This document shows positions 1 through 5,779 of a stretch of DNA of 10,837 bases, one piece after another (within the stretch, counting starts at the first letter, position 1; each line of letters begins with the position of its first letter). Source of the stretch: an uncultured Eubacteriales bacterium. GTDB taxonomy: Bacteria; Bacillota; Clostridia; Oscillospirales; CAG-272. The notes below the pieces were generated by a model that had not been told where the DNA came from, did not search any database, and saw nothing but the letters and a program-made list of their open reading frames with translations. The translations under genes were made by a program, and so were the position numbers. The stretch is taken from contig CABPZV010000063.1 of assembly GCA_902462015.1 (NCBI GenBank), positions 1 through 10,837 of the forward strand. Reading direction: 5' to 3'.

Positions 1-504
1 GTCTGCTCCGGCAAGATCGGCAATGACCGGAATTTTCCTGCGTCCCGCCTCATTCACGGCATACGTAATCAAAGAGGGCGAAATACCGCATCCCTGCACA
101 AGCAGCGCGTCAGGAAGACATGTAAATGCATCTTCAATATCTTCTTCCTCAAGCCTCAGATTCGAACCAGGAATCTCAATCGGCGTACAAACTCCGCCGT
201 CACTGTATATAAGCGCAGACGCGCCTGTTCTTATACCGCTTTTACAAGCTATAAATCTTGTATCAACACCATAGCCGCGGCAGATATCCCGAACAGCTCC
301 GGCATATCCGTCCTCGCCGACTGCGCTGCAAAAAATACTGTCGCCACCAAGCTTTGAAATCGCAATTGCAGTCAGCAAACCGTGTCCGCCGGGACGCATT
401 GCATATTTATCAGCAGTCACAGCCTGTCCGGGATTAGGAAACCTGCCGAGTATTACAGAGGTTATCATGGAAGAGCTGCCGATTGTGAGTATTCGGATTT
501 TCAT
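1..504 (-). CDS. PfkB-family carbohydrate kinase (ribokinase-like), 5' fragment
   Basis: The first 168 codons of a gene that continues past the left edge. PfkB kinases phosphorylate a sugar or nucleoside hydroxyl with ATP in the cytoplasm. Visible family signs are the N-terminal strand with 'ILTIGSSS', the sugar-binding PGGHG motif at residues 38-42 followed by an alanine-rich helix and KLGG (51-54), 'AVGEDGYG'-like AVGEDGYAG (61-69), and the R-T-G-x-A strand at 92-96. The ATP-binding C-terminal half, with the catalytic Asp motif, is outside the window, so the substrate cannot be told. The start is the ATG at 504, because an in-frame TGA lies immediately upstream. A GAAGGGA ribosome binding site sits about 13 nt away. 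It has its own promoter and is separated from spoVG by a terminator, so it is probably monocistronic at this end. Ribokinase is the closest match by motif; fructokinase or a nucleoside kinase is possible. Confidence 0.85.
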   Translation of the reverse strand, partial: MKIRILTIGSSSMITSVILGRFPNPGQAVTADKYAMRPGGHGLLTAIAISKLGGDSIFCSAVGEDGYAGAVRDICRGYGVDTRFIACKSGIRTGASALIYSDGGVCTPIEIPGSNLRLEEEDIEDAFTCLPDALLVQGCGISPSLITYAVNEAGRRKIPVIADLAGAD

Positions 505-593
505 TCAGATACACATTCCCTTCACAGTATTTTCGCTTTGTATCAGCCGGATTTTTGCATTAAACCGTCTGTTTATGTCAAAATTATATTATA

Positions 594-622
594 AGTATAA
601 CATATTCCGACGTTAAAATCAA
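594..622 (-). promoter_or_regulatory. Sigma-A promoter of the PfkB kinase gene
   Basis: On the minus strand, TTGATT (617-622) is followed after 17 nt by TATACT (594-599). A TG one base upstream of the -10 makes it an extended -10. The predicted start is near 587, giving about 80 nt of 5' UTR. It lies just downstream of the spoVG terminator. Confidence 0.7.
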
Positions 623-652
623 GTATCTTCAAATCAACTGACCACACCGTTT

Positions 653-692
653 AAAAATAAAAACAGGGCGTCTGCCTAATGCTGACGTCCTG
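653..692 (-). terminator. Rho-independent terminator of spoVG
   Basis: Two 12-nt arms (681-692 and 664-675) pair with two mismatches around a 5-nt loop. On the minus strand the hairpin is followed by a U-rich tail (complement of 653-663). It begins 18 nt past the spoVG stop codon. Confidence 0.8.
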
Positions 693-709
693 CAAAAATC
701 ATATACAAA

Positions 710-1033
710 TTACTCGTCCGATGCTTCTTCCGTAGTATCTTCAGATGAAGGCTTGCCGCTATCCGGCTCACTGTCATCATTGAGCAGCTCCATATAAGCA
801 TCGATTATATACTTTTCAAGATATGCACGGCATTCCTTATTTATAGGATGTACAACATCACGGTAGGTACCATCAAAGTTTTTACGGCTCGGCATAACAA
901 CAAAATAACGGTTCTGGGCGTAAATTACTTTAATATCATGCACCGCTATCGCATTATCAAAGGTAAGGGAAACGAGTGCTTTCATCGGACCCGTCTGATT
1001 AAATTTCTTTATTCTGATATCGGAAATTTCCAT
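710..1033 (-). CDS. spoVG: SpoVG family RNA-binding regulator (septation protein)
   Basis: A 107-residue cytoplasmic protein. SpoVG is a small RNA/DNA-binding regulator, first known for its role in asymmetric septation and spore cortex formation in Bacillus and conserved across Firmicutes. The diagnostic core is present: MEISDIRIKKF at the N-terminus, then KALVSLTFDNAIAVHDIKV, the VVMPSRK motif (about 48-54), and YRDVVHPIN (about 60-68) followed by a C-terminal helix. The last 25 residues are a variable acidic/Ser-rich tail, as is usual. The reading frame could open 13 codons earlier, but the ATG at 1033 matches the family start and is preceded by AAAGGA about 12 nt upstream. An extended -10 promoter lies upstream and a terminator downstream, so it looks monocistronic. 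The Bacillus gene is sigma-H dependent; no convincing sigma-H site is visible here. Confidence 0.95.
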   Translation of the reverse strand: MEISDIRIKKFNQTGPMKALVSLTFDNAIAVHDIKVIYAQNRYFVVMPSRKNFDGTYRDVVHPINKECRAYLEKYIIDAYMELLNDDSEPDSGKPSSEDTTEEASDE

Positions 1034-1157
1034 GTGGTGTAAACATCCTTTCAAAAATGGATATGTAATCAAGGTAAAAAATATATATTCGACAAATATC
1101 GTTAATAGTTTTTAAAAAAGAAATGAATAAACTTTACCTATAATTCAATTTGATTAA

Positions 1158-1166
1158 ATTATATCA
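1158..1166 (-). promoter_or_regulatory. Extended -10 promoter of spoVG
   Basis: The minus strand reads TGATATAAT, a perfect TGn-TATAAT extended -10. No good -35 hexamer is seen 16-18 nt upstream. The predicted start is near 1150, giving a 5' UTR of about 115 nt that is AT-rich and without clear structure. Confidence 0.55.
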
Positions 1167-1306
1167 TAAAAATGTGGCGTCCGTATGTTTTTTTTGATAA
1201 ATTTCCATGAATTTCAAGTTGAAGTACAACAAAATGACATAGACATATTCTTCCTGACACAAAATATCAATACTCACAAGGATAATATAACTTAATAAGA
1301 TCCTTT

Positions 1307-1530
1307 TTATAGAGTGGCAAATTCCTGCAATACGGCGTTTTCAGAGAAGAAATTTACTTTTGGTTCAATAAGGACTCGCCCCGTCAAATGGCGTGGCAAC
1401 CATTCCAGTAGGAGATTGTATCTCCCGCTGAATGGTGAAATGTCCCCCGCCGCCATTAAGGCGATCGCCATTAGGGCGGTAGCTTTAATGGCGATTGCCT
1501 TAATGGCGGGACATCTTGCCTAAGTTATAA
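1307..1530. repeat. MITE-like/palindromic repeat element, 224 bp, non-coding
   Basis: A GC-rich, highly self-complementary block in an AT-rich gap. Its ends form an imperfect inverted repeat: TTATA-4nt-GGCAA (1307-1320) against TTGCC-5nt-TATAA (1516-1530). Inside are two adjacent hairpins. Hairpin A (1399-1436) has 17-18-nt arms with one bulge and a 3-nt loop. Hairpin B (1440-1514) has a 34-nt left arm (1440-1473) and a 29-nt right arm (1486-1514) that pair completely except for a 5-nt insertion in the left arm and one G-T wobble. Arm B also contains the self-palindrome GGCGATCGCC. An open frame crosses it, but that merely reflects the palindrome. No transposase and no clear target duplication are seen. 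It could alternatively be a structured RNA gene running rightward into the terminator at 1552-1586. Confidence 0.55.
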
Positions 1531-1551
1531 ATAACACGTTCTGTTTTTATT

Positions 1552-1586
1552 AAAAAACAGACGGGCAATAATCTCCCGTCTGTTTT
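1552..1586 (-). terminator. Terminator of the rplU-prp-rpmA operon (possibly bidirectional)
   Basis: A perfect 10-bp stem (1575-1584 with 1556-1565) and a 9-nt loop. On the minus strand it is followed by a T run (complement of 1552-1557), 17 nt past the rpmA stop. On the plus strand a short T run also follows the stem, so it may stop transcription both ways. Confidence 0.9.
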
Positions 1587-1603
1587 CAATGTCAGGGGCA
1601 ATT

Positions 1604-1882
1604 TCAGCCAGCATATACGCTGACACGTTTACGTCCGCCGGCAATATGTTCAAATTTAACCTTACCGTCGATAAGCGCATAAAGAGTATCGTCAGTACCG
1701 ATTCCGACATTATTGCCAGGATGAATATGCGTACCGCGCTGGCGCACAATAATATTTCCAGCAATGACGCTCTGTCCGTCGGCGCGCTTAACACCAAGCC
1801 GCTTTGACTCACTGTCGCGGCCGTTTTTTGTTGAACCTACACCTTTTTTATGTGCAAAGAATTGCAAACCTAATCTAAGCAT
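1604..1882 (-). CDS. rpmA: 50S ribosomal protein L27
   Basis: A 92-residue protein of the large ribosomal subunit, near the peptidyl-transferase centre. The sequence opens MLRLGLQFFAHKKGVGS. In Firmicutes this extension is cut by the protease Prp after the FF pair, leaving AHKKG as the mature N-terminus, which reaches towards the P-site tRNA. The rest carries the usual L27 core: NGRDSESKRLGVK, IVRQRGT..HPG.NVG.G.DDTL and a C-terminal RKRVSVY. The start is the ATG at 1882, with AAAAGGAG about 10 nt upstream. The open frame extends 12 codons further, but that part lacks family similarity. It is last in the operon, 57 nt after prp and just before a strong terminator. obgE, a frequent downstream neighbour, is absent here. 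Confidence 0.97.
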   Translation of the reverse strand: MLRLGLQFFAHKKGVGSTKNGRDSESKRLGVKRADGQSVIAGNIIVRQRGTHIHPGNNVGIGTDDTLYALIDGKVKFEHIAGGRKRVSVYAG

Positions 1883-1939
1883 GGTTGTTTTTCTCCTTTT
1901 AAAAACTAATTCTCTCAATCTTACTGTAAAAGCAAATAT

Positions 1940-2314
1940 TTACCGAATATCTGCAGGCGGATCATCATCGGTTTCGCTTACCTCAAGAAAATCATAATAA
2001 TCTTCGAGCATGTCCGAAAGCTGCAGATAATATCCTTCAATCAATCCGGATATAGCAAACCGCTTTTTTTCATCCGTACCCGAATCAGGCAAAGCATCTT
2101 CTGAGATGACCTGAACATCGGTTGTATCCGGGTCATACATATAATTCACAGTACCTGCAAAAGAGACCTCTATCGTATTGACAACGAGCATCGTCATTGC
2201 GGAAAGACCCGCACATAGCTCATCTACCCCGATGCCGTCGCTCATTCCGGCATGACCTGTTTCACGAAAACCGTAATAAACACCATTTTTTTTGTAAAAT
2301 GTTACTTTTGTCAT
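1940..2314 (-). CDS. prp: Ribosomal-processing cysteine protease Prp
   Basis: A 124-residue cytoplasmic cysteine protease (YsxB family) that removes the N-terminal extension of L27. The catalytic pair is visible in the family context: H21 in TGHAG and C34 in DELCAGLSAM. The C-terminal third is acidic (ends VSETDDDPPADIR) and a little longer than the roughly 110 residues typical of the family. The ATG at 2314 gives the family-like MTKVTFYK start but has no strong ribosome binding site. A TTG 15 codons upstream (2359) is preceded by AAAAGGTG and cannot be excluded, although its extra residues do not look like the family. It sits between rplU and rpmA, the standard Firmicutes order, which puts protease and substrate in one transcript. 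Confidence 0.93.
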   Translation of the reverse strand: MTKVTFYKKNGVYYGFRETGHAGMSDGIGVDELCAGLSAMTMLVVNTIEVSFAGTVNYMYDPDTTDVQVISEDALPDSGTDEKKRFAISGLIEGYYLQLSDMLEDYYDFLEVSETDDDPPADIR

Positions 2315-2402
2315 AATAAACCAGTTAAAGAAAGTTAAGCCTACACACTTTTCCGACAAGCAAAATCAGAAAAAGACTTCTCTTCACCTTTTCTTTTGAC
2401 AA

Positions 2403-2714
2403 TCAGCCAACTATTGAGCCAATCTGCACCTTTGTATAAGGCTGACGATGACCCATTTTTCTCTTTTCATTCTTCTTGGGCTTGTAACGGAGAATAGTAA
2501 TTTTCTTACCCTTGCCGTTCTTGACAACATTAGCGGTCACAGACGCTCCTTCTACATACGGAGCACCACTTTTAAAGGTATTATCCTTTGAGAGTGCCAG
2601 AACCTTGTCAAATGTATAGGTCGCTCCTTCAGCAACATCAAGCTTTTCAACAAAAATTATATCGCCTTCAGTCACTTTATACTGCTTTCCGCCCGTTTCA
2701 ATTATTGCAAACAC
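2403..2714 (-). CDS. rplU: 50S ribosomal protein L21
   Basis: A 103-residue 23S rRNA-binding protein of the large subunit. The N-terminus MFAIIETGGKQYKV is the L21 signature, followed by GD.I.VEKL, the central V.GA.V.A.V region and the basic C-terminal stretch ILRYKPKKNEKRK..GHRQPYT. The start chosen is the GTG at 2714: the GTGAGG ribosome binding site at 2723-2729 lies about 8 nt upstream and the result aligns with the family start. A GTG three codons earlier lies inside that binding site. It is first gene of rplU-prp-rpmA, behind a consensus promoter and a structured leader suggesting autogenous control. Confidence 0.97.
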   Translation of the reverse strand: MFAIIETGGKQYKVTEGDIIFVEKLDVAEGATYTFDKVLALSKDNTFKSGAPYVEGASVTANVVKNGKGKKITILRYKPKKNEKRKMGHRQPYTKVQIGSIVG

Positions 2715-2737
2715 GAAAAGCACCTCACTTTCTTAAA

Positions 2738-2829
2738 GGGATCTTTGTCCCGAACTCGCTGTGCAGGCGCTGCGCTTATGGGATTATAAATACAAAAAAT
2801 CTCTTTGATGGCATAAATATCCCTGCCTG
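2738..2829 (-). promoter_or_regulatory. Structured rplU leader (L21-leader-like)
   Basis: The 5' UTR between the promoter and rplU can fold into a two-part helix: CAGGC/GCCTG (2825-2829 with 2764-2768) enclosing GGGAT/ATCCC (2819-2823 with 2780-2784). A small GGGA/TCCC hairpin (2738-2751) follows, just before the ribosome binding site. L21 leaders are a known autoregulatory class in Firmicutes. I infer membership from position and fold, not from a model match. Confidence 0.5.
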
Positions 2830-2847
2830 TTTCATGCGGCGTTTTAT

Positions 2848-2876
2848 ATTGTAACATATTTTCTATAAGCTGTCAA
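2848..2876 (-). promoter_or_regulatory. Sigma-A promoter of rplU-prp-rpmA
   Basis: On the minus strand, TTGACA (2871-2876), a 17-nt spacer and TACAAT (2848-2853), with TG one base upstream of the -10. This is near-consensus, as expected for a ribosomal protein operon. Predicted start about 2841. Confidence 0.88.
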
Positions 2877-2976
2877 CCTTTTTTCAGCGATTTTTTAAAG
2901 TCTTATAAGAAGTGAATTCTCAAGGTAAATGTAACTTTAAATTGTACTGTTGTATTCACTTTGAAAATTTAATCTC

Positions 2977-3002
2977 GCAGAAAAACGGTTTTGTTTTTCT
3001 GC
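2977..3002. repeat. Perfect inverted repeat beside the 3011 promoter
   Basis: GCAGAAAAAC and GTTTTTCTGC form a perfect 10-bp inverted repeat around 6 nt, ending 8 bp before the -35 at 3011. It is not followed by a T run on either strand, so it is unlikely to be a terminator. It could be an operator. The flanking gap 2880-2976 holds a further inverted repeat, AAGTGAAT (2910-2917)/ATTCACTT (2954-2961), and no gene. Confidence 0.45.
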
Positions 3003-3010
3003 AAAAAAAT

Positions 3011-3039
3011 TTGACAATATCACTCTTTAGGTATATAAT
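3011..3039 (+). promoter_or_regulatory. Consensus sigma-A promoter driving the mgtE leader / structured RNA
   Basis: TTGACA (3011-3016), exactly 17 nt, TATAAT (3034-3039): a 12/12 match to the housekeeping consensus. Predicted start about 3046. Nothing but leader sequence follows for about 580 nt until mgtE. Confidence 0.92.
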
Positions 3040-3091
3040 AATAGTGTATATGTTTTCATATAAAAAATAAAGTTAAAGGATGGTGAACTAA

Positions 3092-3184
3092 ATGGACGCC
3101 GGAGGTAGTAAACGTACAGTTCCAGGGCGAAGTAGCAAAGTCTGCAAAAATGCTGCTCCGGTTCCTTTATTCACCGAAGCATGA
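3092..3184 (+). CDS. Possible 30-residue leader peptide (uncertain)
   Basis: ATG at 3092 with AAAGGA and GGTG upstream (11 and 6 nt), open for 30 codons to TGA. The product begins MDAGGSKRTVPGRSSKVC and ends PLFTEA. It is basic, without a membrane segment or a recognisable domain. The same bases form the helices of the structured RNA, so constraint on RNA pairing may explain the sequence and the frame may be chance. If translated, ribosomes would disrupt the first helices and could couple translation to the downstream terminator. Confidence 0.25.
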   Translation: MDAGGSKRTVPGRSSKVCKNAAPVPLFTEA

Positions 3185-3296
3185 CGTTTTTCTGCAAACT
3201 GAATACTTGCCCGACTGAATTTTGTACATCTCTGCCGCTGTATAGGGGCATATTATTGTTATGCCCTTGTGTAAATACCGGATAGTGTAATCCGGA

Positions 3297-3346
3297 AACG
3301 GCAGCTGTCGGTTGTTTCTGAACAGCTGCTTATGCGGCCGTTTTTT
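3297..3346 (+). terminator. Terminator/attenuator in the mgtE leader
   Basis: GCAGCTGT (3301-3308) pairs perfectly with ACAGCTGC (3322-3329) around a 13-nt loop. Alternatively AACGGC (3297-3302) pairs with GCCGTT (3337-3342) after a short bulge. Six T residues follow at 3341-3346. Arm 3299-3304 can instead pair with 3231-3236, so termination could be conditional. Confidence 0.65.
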
Positions 3347-3628
3347 ATATTTATAACTAAAAGCGAATATTCCGTCTGACAAGAAGATAACCATTTATGT
3401 CGCACATGATGTTGAGAAATTGACTGACAGCGACTAACAGGCATCAATTGTCAAGGCAGGGACTAACACGCATCAACTGTCAGAGCGGCGACAACAGGCG
3501 CTCAGCTCTGAGGATGCGGTTTCCATTTGCTTTTTCGGCAGCAGTACAATTGCCGTTCAAACTCCATATGAGAGGTTGCCATTATTAAACGGTCGCACAG
3601 TTGAGTACAATCAGAAAGGGTGATTATT
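3347..3628 (+). other. Distal mgtE leader with 29-bp imperfect tandem repeat
   Basis: No gene and no good promoter are visible between the terminator and mgtE, so mgtE probably depends on read-through from 3011. The stretch contains two adjacent 29-bp units (3432-3460 and 3461-3489; 23 of 29 identical, both opening GACTAACA) and a degenerate third start at 3490. CTGACAG (3424-3430) and CTGTCAG (3477-3483) can pair across the units, and CGGCA/TGCCG forms a small hairpin (about 3535-3555). The mgtE ribosome binding site AGAAAGGG ends it. Confidence 0.5.
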
Positions 3629-5179
3629 ATGCTGGAAAACAACGAAAAAAATACCTTAAATGAAAACGTCCGGAACGATAGTCTTTCCGGAGGCAGCAAT
3701 AACAATGATCAAGATTCCCCGGTTTTAGACATACAGATTGATTCTAATGACAAACCGGACAATAATTTTTTGAAGAGCGATGTTGAAAGTCCGGATCCGG
3801 TTACGCTTGAAGATTTAGAGGAAAAAAACAATTTTGCGCTTTCATTAATTGAGGAAAAAAAATATTCAGAACTAAAACAGACACTCGAAGAACTTGAGCC
3901 TGCAGATATAGCACAAATGCTCAGTGAAATTCCACGTGATAAAATCCCCCTCATTTTCAGAGTTCTTCCAAAAGAGCTTGCCGCAGAAACCTTTGTTGAA
4001 ATGGACGGAGACGAAGAGGCTATACTTATCGACGCCTTTTCAGATATTGAGCTTGAAAACGTCATAAGTGAAATGTTCCTCGATGATACGGTGGACTTAA
4101 TAGAAGAAATGCCGGCAAATGTAGTCCGCAGAATTCTTCGCAATATAACGCCTGAAAGACGTAAACTCATCAATGAAATAATGAATTATCCGGATGACAG
4201 TGCCGGGAGCATAATGACAATTGAATACGTTGATCTTACTGAGGGAATGACGGTAGGTGACGCGCTTAAGCGAATCAGGCGTACAGGGCTGAAAAAAGAA
4301 ACTGTTTATACATGCTATGTAACCGATGTTAACAAAAAACTAAAGGGTCTTGTAACCGCTTTAGACCTCATGACAGCGGAAAGTGAAGACGTTATGATTT
4401 CTGAAATTATGGATACGGGAGTCATTTGTGCCGATACGCTCACAGATAAGGAAGACGTTGGTAAGCTGATTGAAAAATACGACCTTCTTGCTGTTCCGAT
4501 TGTCGACGGAGAAAACCGTCTTGTGGGAATCGTAACTGTCGATGACGCTATCGATGTCATTCAGGACGAGGCTGAAGAAGACTTTGCTAAAATGAACGCT
4601 ATGATTCCTATGGAAAAGCCGTATCTCAAAACTAAAGTTTTCGATATATGGAAAAGCCGCATAGTATGGCTTCTGCTCCTAATGGTATCTGCGACCTTTA
4701 CAGGTATGATTATCTCCTCATTTGAAACTGCGCTTGCAGCTCAAGCAATACTTACCGCCTTTATACCAATGCTCATGGATTCGGGCGGCAACTCTGGAAG
4801 TCAGGCATCAGTTACAGTCATACGCGGTATATCAACCGGAGAAATCGAATTTTCTGACATCTTCAAAGTTATGTGGAAGGAATTCCGCGTCTCAATAATG
4901 TGCGGCCTTTCGCTCGGCTTGGCAACATTTATAAAAATTCAGCTTGTAGATAATCTGATCATGGGAAGCAATATAACTCCCATCGTTGCACTTGTCGTAT
5001 GTATAACACTTGGATGCACAATTATTATAGCAAAATTTATCGGCTGCACGCTCCCCTTGATTGCACGCAAAATCGGTTTTGATCCAGCCGTTATGGCAAG
5101 TCCGTTTATCACAACGATAGTAGACGCAGTATCGCTCCTTATTTATTTTAATGTCGCACATATTCTGCTTGGAATATAA
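3629..5179 (+). CDS. mgtE: Magnesium transporter MgtE
   Basis: A 516-residue inner-membrane Mg2+ channel/transporter, normally a homodimer gated by cytosolic Mg2+. Domains in order: a polar Asn/Asp-rich N-terminal extension (1-60, longer than usual); the acidic helical MgtE N domain (about 65-185); a CBS pair (about 188-315, opening YPDDSAGSIMT); a connecting helix; and five membrane helices (about 344-516). Signature residues are seen: PMLMDSGGNSGSQ (380-392) and DPAVMASPFITTIVDA (485-500), whose D499 matches the conserved pore aspartate that coordinates Mg2+. The start is the ATG at 3629, with AGAAAGGG 8 nt upstream; an in-frame GTG at 3620 lies inside that site. It is probably transcribed through the long leader starting near 3046, so expression may be attenuated. 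A composite terminator follows the stop. Confidence 0.96.
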   Translation: MLENNEKNTLNENVRNDSLSGGSNNNDQDSPVLDIQIDSNDKPDNNFLKSDVESPDPVTLEDLEEKNNFALSLIEEKKYSELKQTLEELEPADIAQMLSEIPRDKIPLIFRVLPKELAAETFVEMDGDEEAILIDAFSDIELENVISEMFLDDTVDLIEEMPANVVRRILRNITPERRKLINEIMNYPDDSAGSIMTIEYVDLTEGMTVGDALKRIRRTGLKKETVYTCYVTDVNKKLKGLVTALDLMTAESEDVMISEIMDTGVICADTLTDKEDVGKLIEKYDLLAVPIVDGENRLVGIVTVDDAIDVIQDEAEEDFAKMNAMIPMEKPYLKTKVFDIWKSRIVWLLLLMVSATFTGMIISSFETALAAQAILTAFIPMLMDSGGNSGSQASVTVIRGISTGEIEFSDIFKVMWKEFRVSIMCGLSLGLATFIKIQLVDNLIMGSNITPIVALVVCITLGCTIIIAKFIGCTLPLIARKIGFDPAVMASPFITTIVDAVSLLIYFNVAHILLGI

Positions 5180-5189
5180 AAATATGATT

Positions 5190-5276
5190 AAATCCGCGCA
5201 CCGAAATAATATGACCCCTAAAAGTCAGATGCTTTTGGAGGCGCAAGCAAAAATCTCTGCGCGGATTTTTATTTTT
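5190..5276 (+). terminator. Composite terminator after mgtE, with inserted stem-loop
   Basis: An 11-bp perfect outer stem (5190-5200 with 5258-5268) runs into TTTTTATTTTT. Its large apical part contains a second stem, CCCCTAAAAG (5215-5224) with CTTTTGGAGG (5232-5241), one mismatch. GCGCA at 5241-5245 can also pair with TGCGC at 5258-5262, competing with the outer stem. A simple terminator would not need this inserted structure. Confidence 0.75.
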
Positions 5277-5311
5277 ACGTATAAAGAATCGGAAGGGTGA
5301 AAAAAATTCGA

Positions 5312-5779
5312 ATGAGACGAAGTGACCGCGAAATTACTGATAAGACAATAATAGATGAAATTTTTAATGAATGCACTTGCTGCCGCGTCGGTTTTTATGA
5401 TAACGGAGAAATCTACATAATTCCGCTGAATTACGGATACTCGGAAACCAGCGGAAAATATATTCTATATTTTCACGGAGCCACTGAAGGACGCAAAATA
5501 AACCTGATTAAAAAAAATCCCACGGTGGGTTTTGAAATAGACGACAGCGGAGAAATTACAGGCGGAAAAACTCCGTGCAGTTATTCAGCAAAATACAAAA
5601 GTATTATAGGAACCGGAGTAATATCGTTCGTTGAAGATGCTAACGAAAAAATATTCGGTCTTAACTGCATTATGAAACACTACACCGGAAAAAACTGCTG
5701 GTGCTTTGAAAGCGATGCTCTGTCATTCGTAAAAGTTTTCAGACTGACTATCGATAAGCTCTCATGCAAGATTCACTGA
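5312..5779 (+). CDS. Pyridoxamine 5'-phosphate oxidase-like flavoprotein (Nim-related)
   Basis: A 155-residue split-barrel protein of the group that includes NimA nitroimidazole reductases and general FMN-binding pyridoxamine-phosphate-oxidase-like proteins. Family marks, with approximate residues: MRRSDREITD (1-10), CCRVGF (23-28), IIPLNYGY (36-43), YFHGATEGRKI (53-63), KKNPTVGFEID (67-77), CSYSAKYKSIIGTG (about 87-100) and MKHYTG (about 119-124). FMN binding and a homodimer are expected from the family; the physiological substrate is unknown. The ATG at 5312 gives the standard family start, although GGAAGGG is rather far (14 nt). A GTG at 5297 would directly abut that site, which is less likely. 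It lies 132 nt after mgtE, past a terminator, with no strong promoter of its own visible, so it may rely on read-through. Confidence 0.85.
   Translation: MRRSDREITDKTIIDEIFNECTCCRVGFYDNGEIYIIPLNYGYSETSGKYILYFHGATEGRKINLIKKNPTVGFEIDDSGEITGGKTPCSYSAKYKSIIGTGVISFVEDANEKIFGLNCIMKHYTGKNCWCFESDALSFVKVFRLTIDKLSCKIH

Larger units (their letters stand above)
3046..3346 (+). ncRNA. Structured leader RNA with terminator upstream of mgtE; class not recognised
   Basis: This 300-nt transcript from the 3011 promoter has several visible helices. GGTGAA/TTCACC (3082-3087 with 3170-3175) encloses GCCGGAG/CTCCGGT (3098-3104 with 3156-3162) and TAGCA/TGCTG (3133-3137 with 3151-3155). Downstream, CTGCCG/CGGCAG (3231-3236 with 3299-3304) would enclose two perfect hairpins, GGGCATA/TATGCCC (3246-3266) and CCGGAT/ATCCGG (3278-3295). 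The last arm of that junction overlaps the 5' arm of the terminator at 3297-3346, an arrangement typical of antiterminator/terminator switches. The position before a Mg2+ transporter suggests a metal-responsive leader, but the conserved GGTGAGGC-type core of the M-box is absent. A free-standing ncRNA is equally possible. A 30-codon open frame overlaps the first domain. Confidence 0.6.

Noticed and set aside
1080..1110. Sigma-H promoter for spoVG
   Set aside because: A GTCGAAT -10-like match occurs on the minus strand, but no AGGA-type -35 lies 11-12 nt upstream; the extended -10 at 1158-1166 is stronger.
1314..1523. A 69-codon plus-strand open frame with an Ala/Ile/Met-rich repeated C-terminus
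   Set aside because: It lies wholly in the palindromic element; the repeated peptide simply reflects inverted and direct copies of GCCATTAAGGC-like sequence, and there is no good ribosome binding site.
3046..3346. M-box (ykoK) magnesium riboswitch before mgtE
   Set aside because: The position fits, but the conserved 5' core (GTTAGGTGAGGCTCC-type) and the GCTGCTGCCCA-type segment are not present, so I do not assign this class.
3420..3500. Short CRISPR-like array in the 29-bp repeats
   Set aside because: The units abut without spacers, are only two complete copies with 6 differences, and no cas genes are near.
3709..4173. A 154-codon Ser-rich minus-strand open frame within mgtE
   Set aside because: It is the antisense of the acidic MgtE N domain; Ser richness is the usual shadow of Glu/Asp-rich codons.
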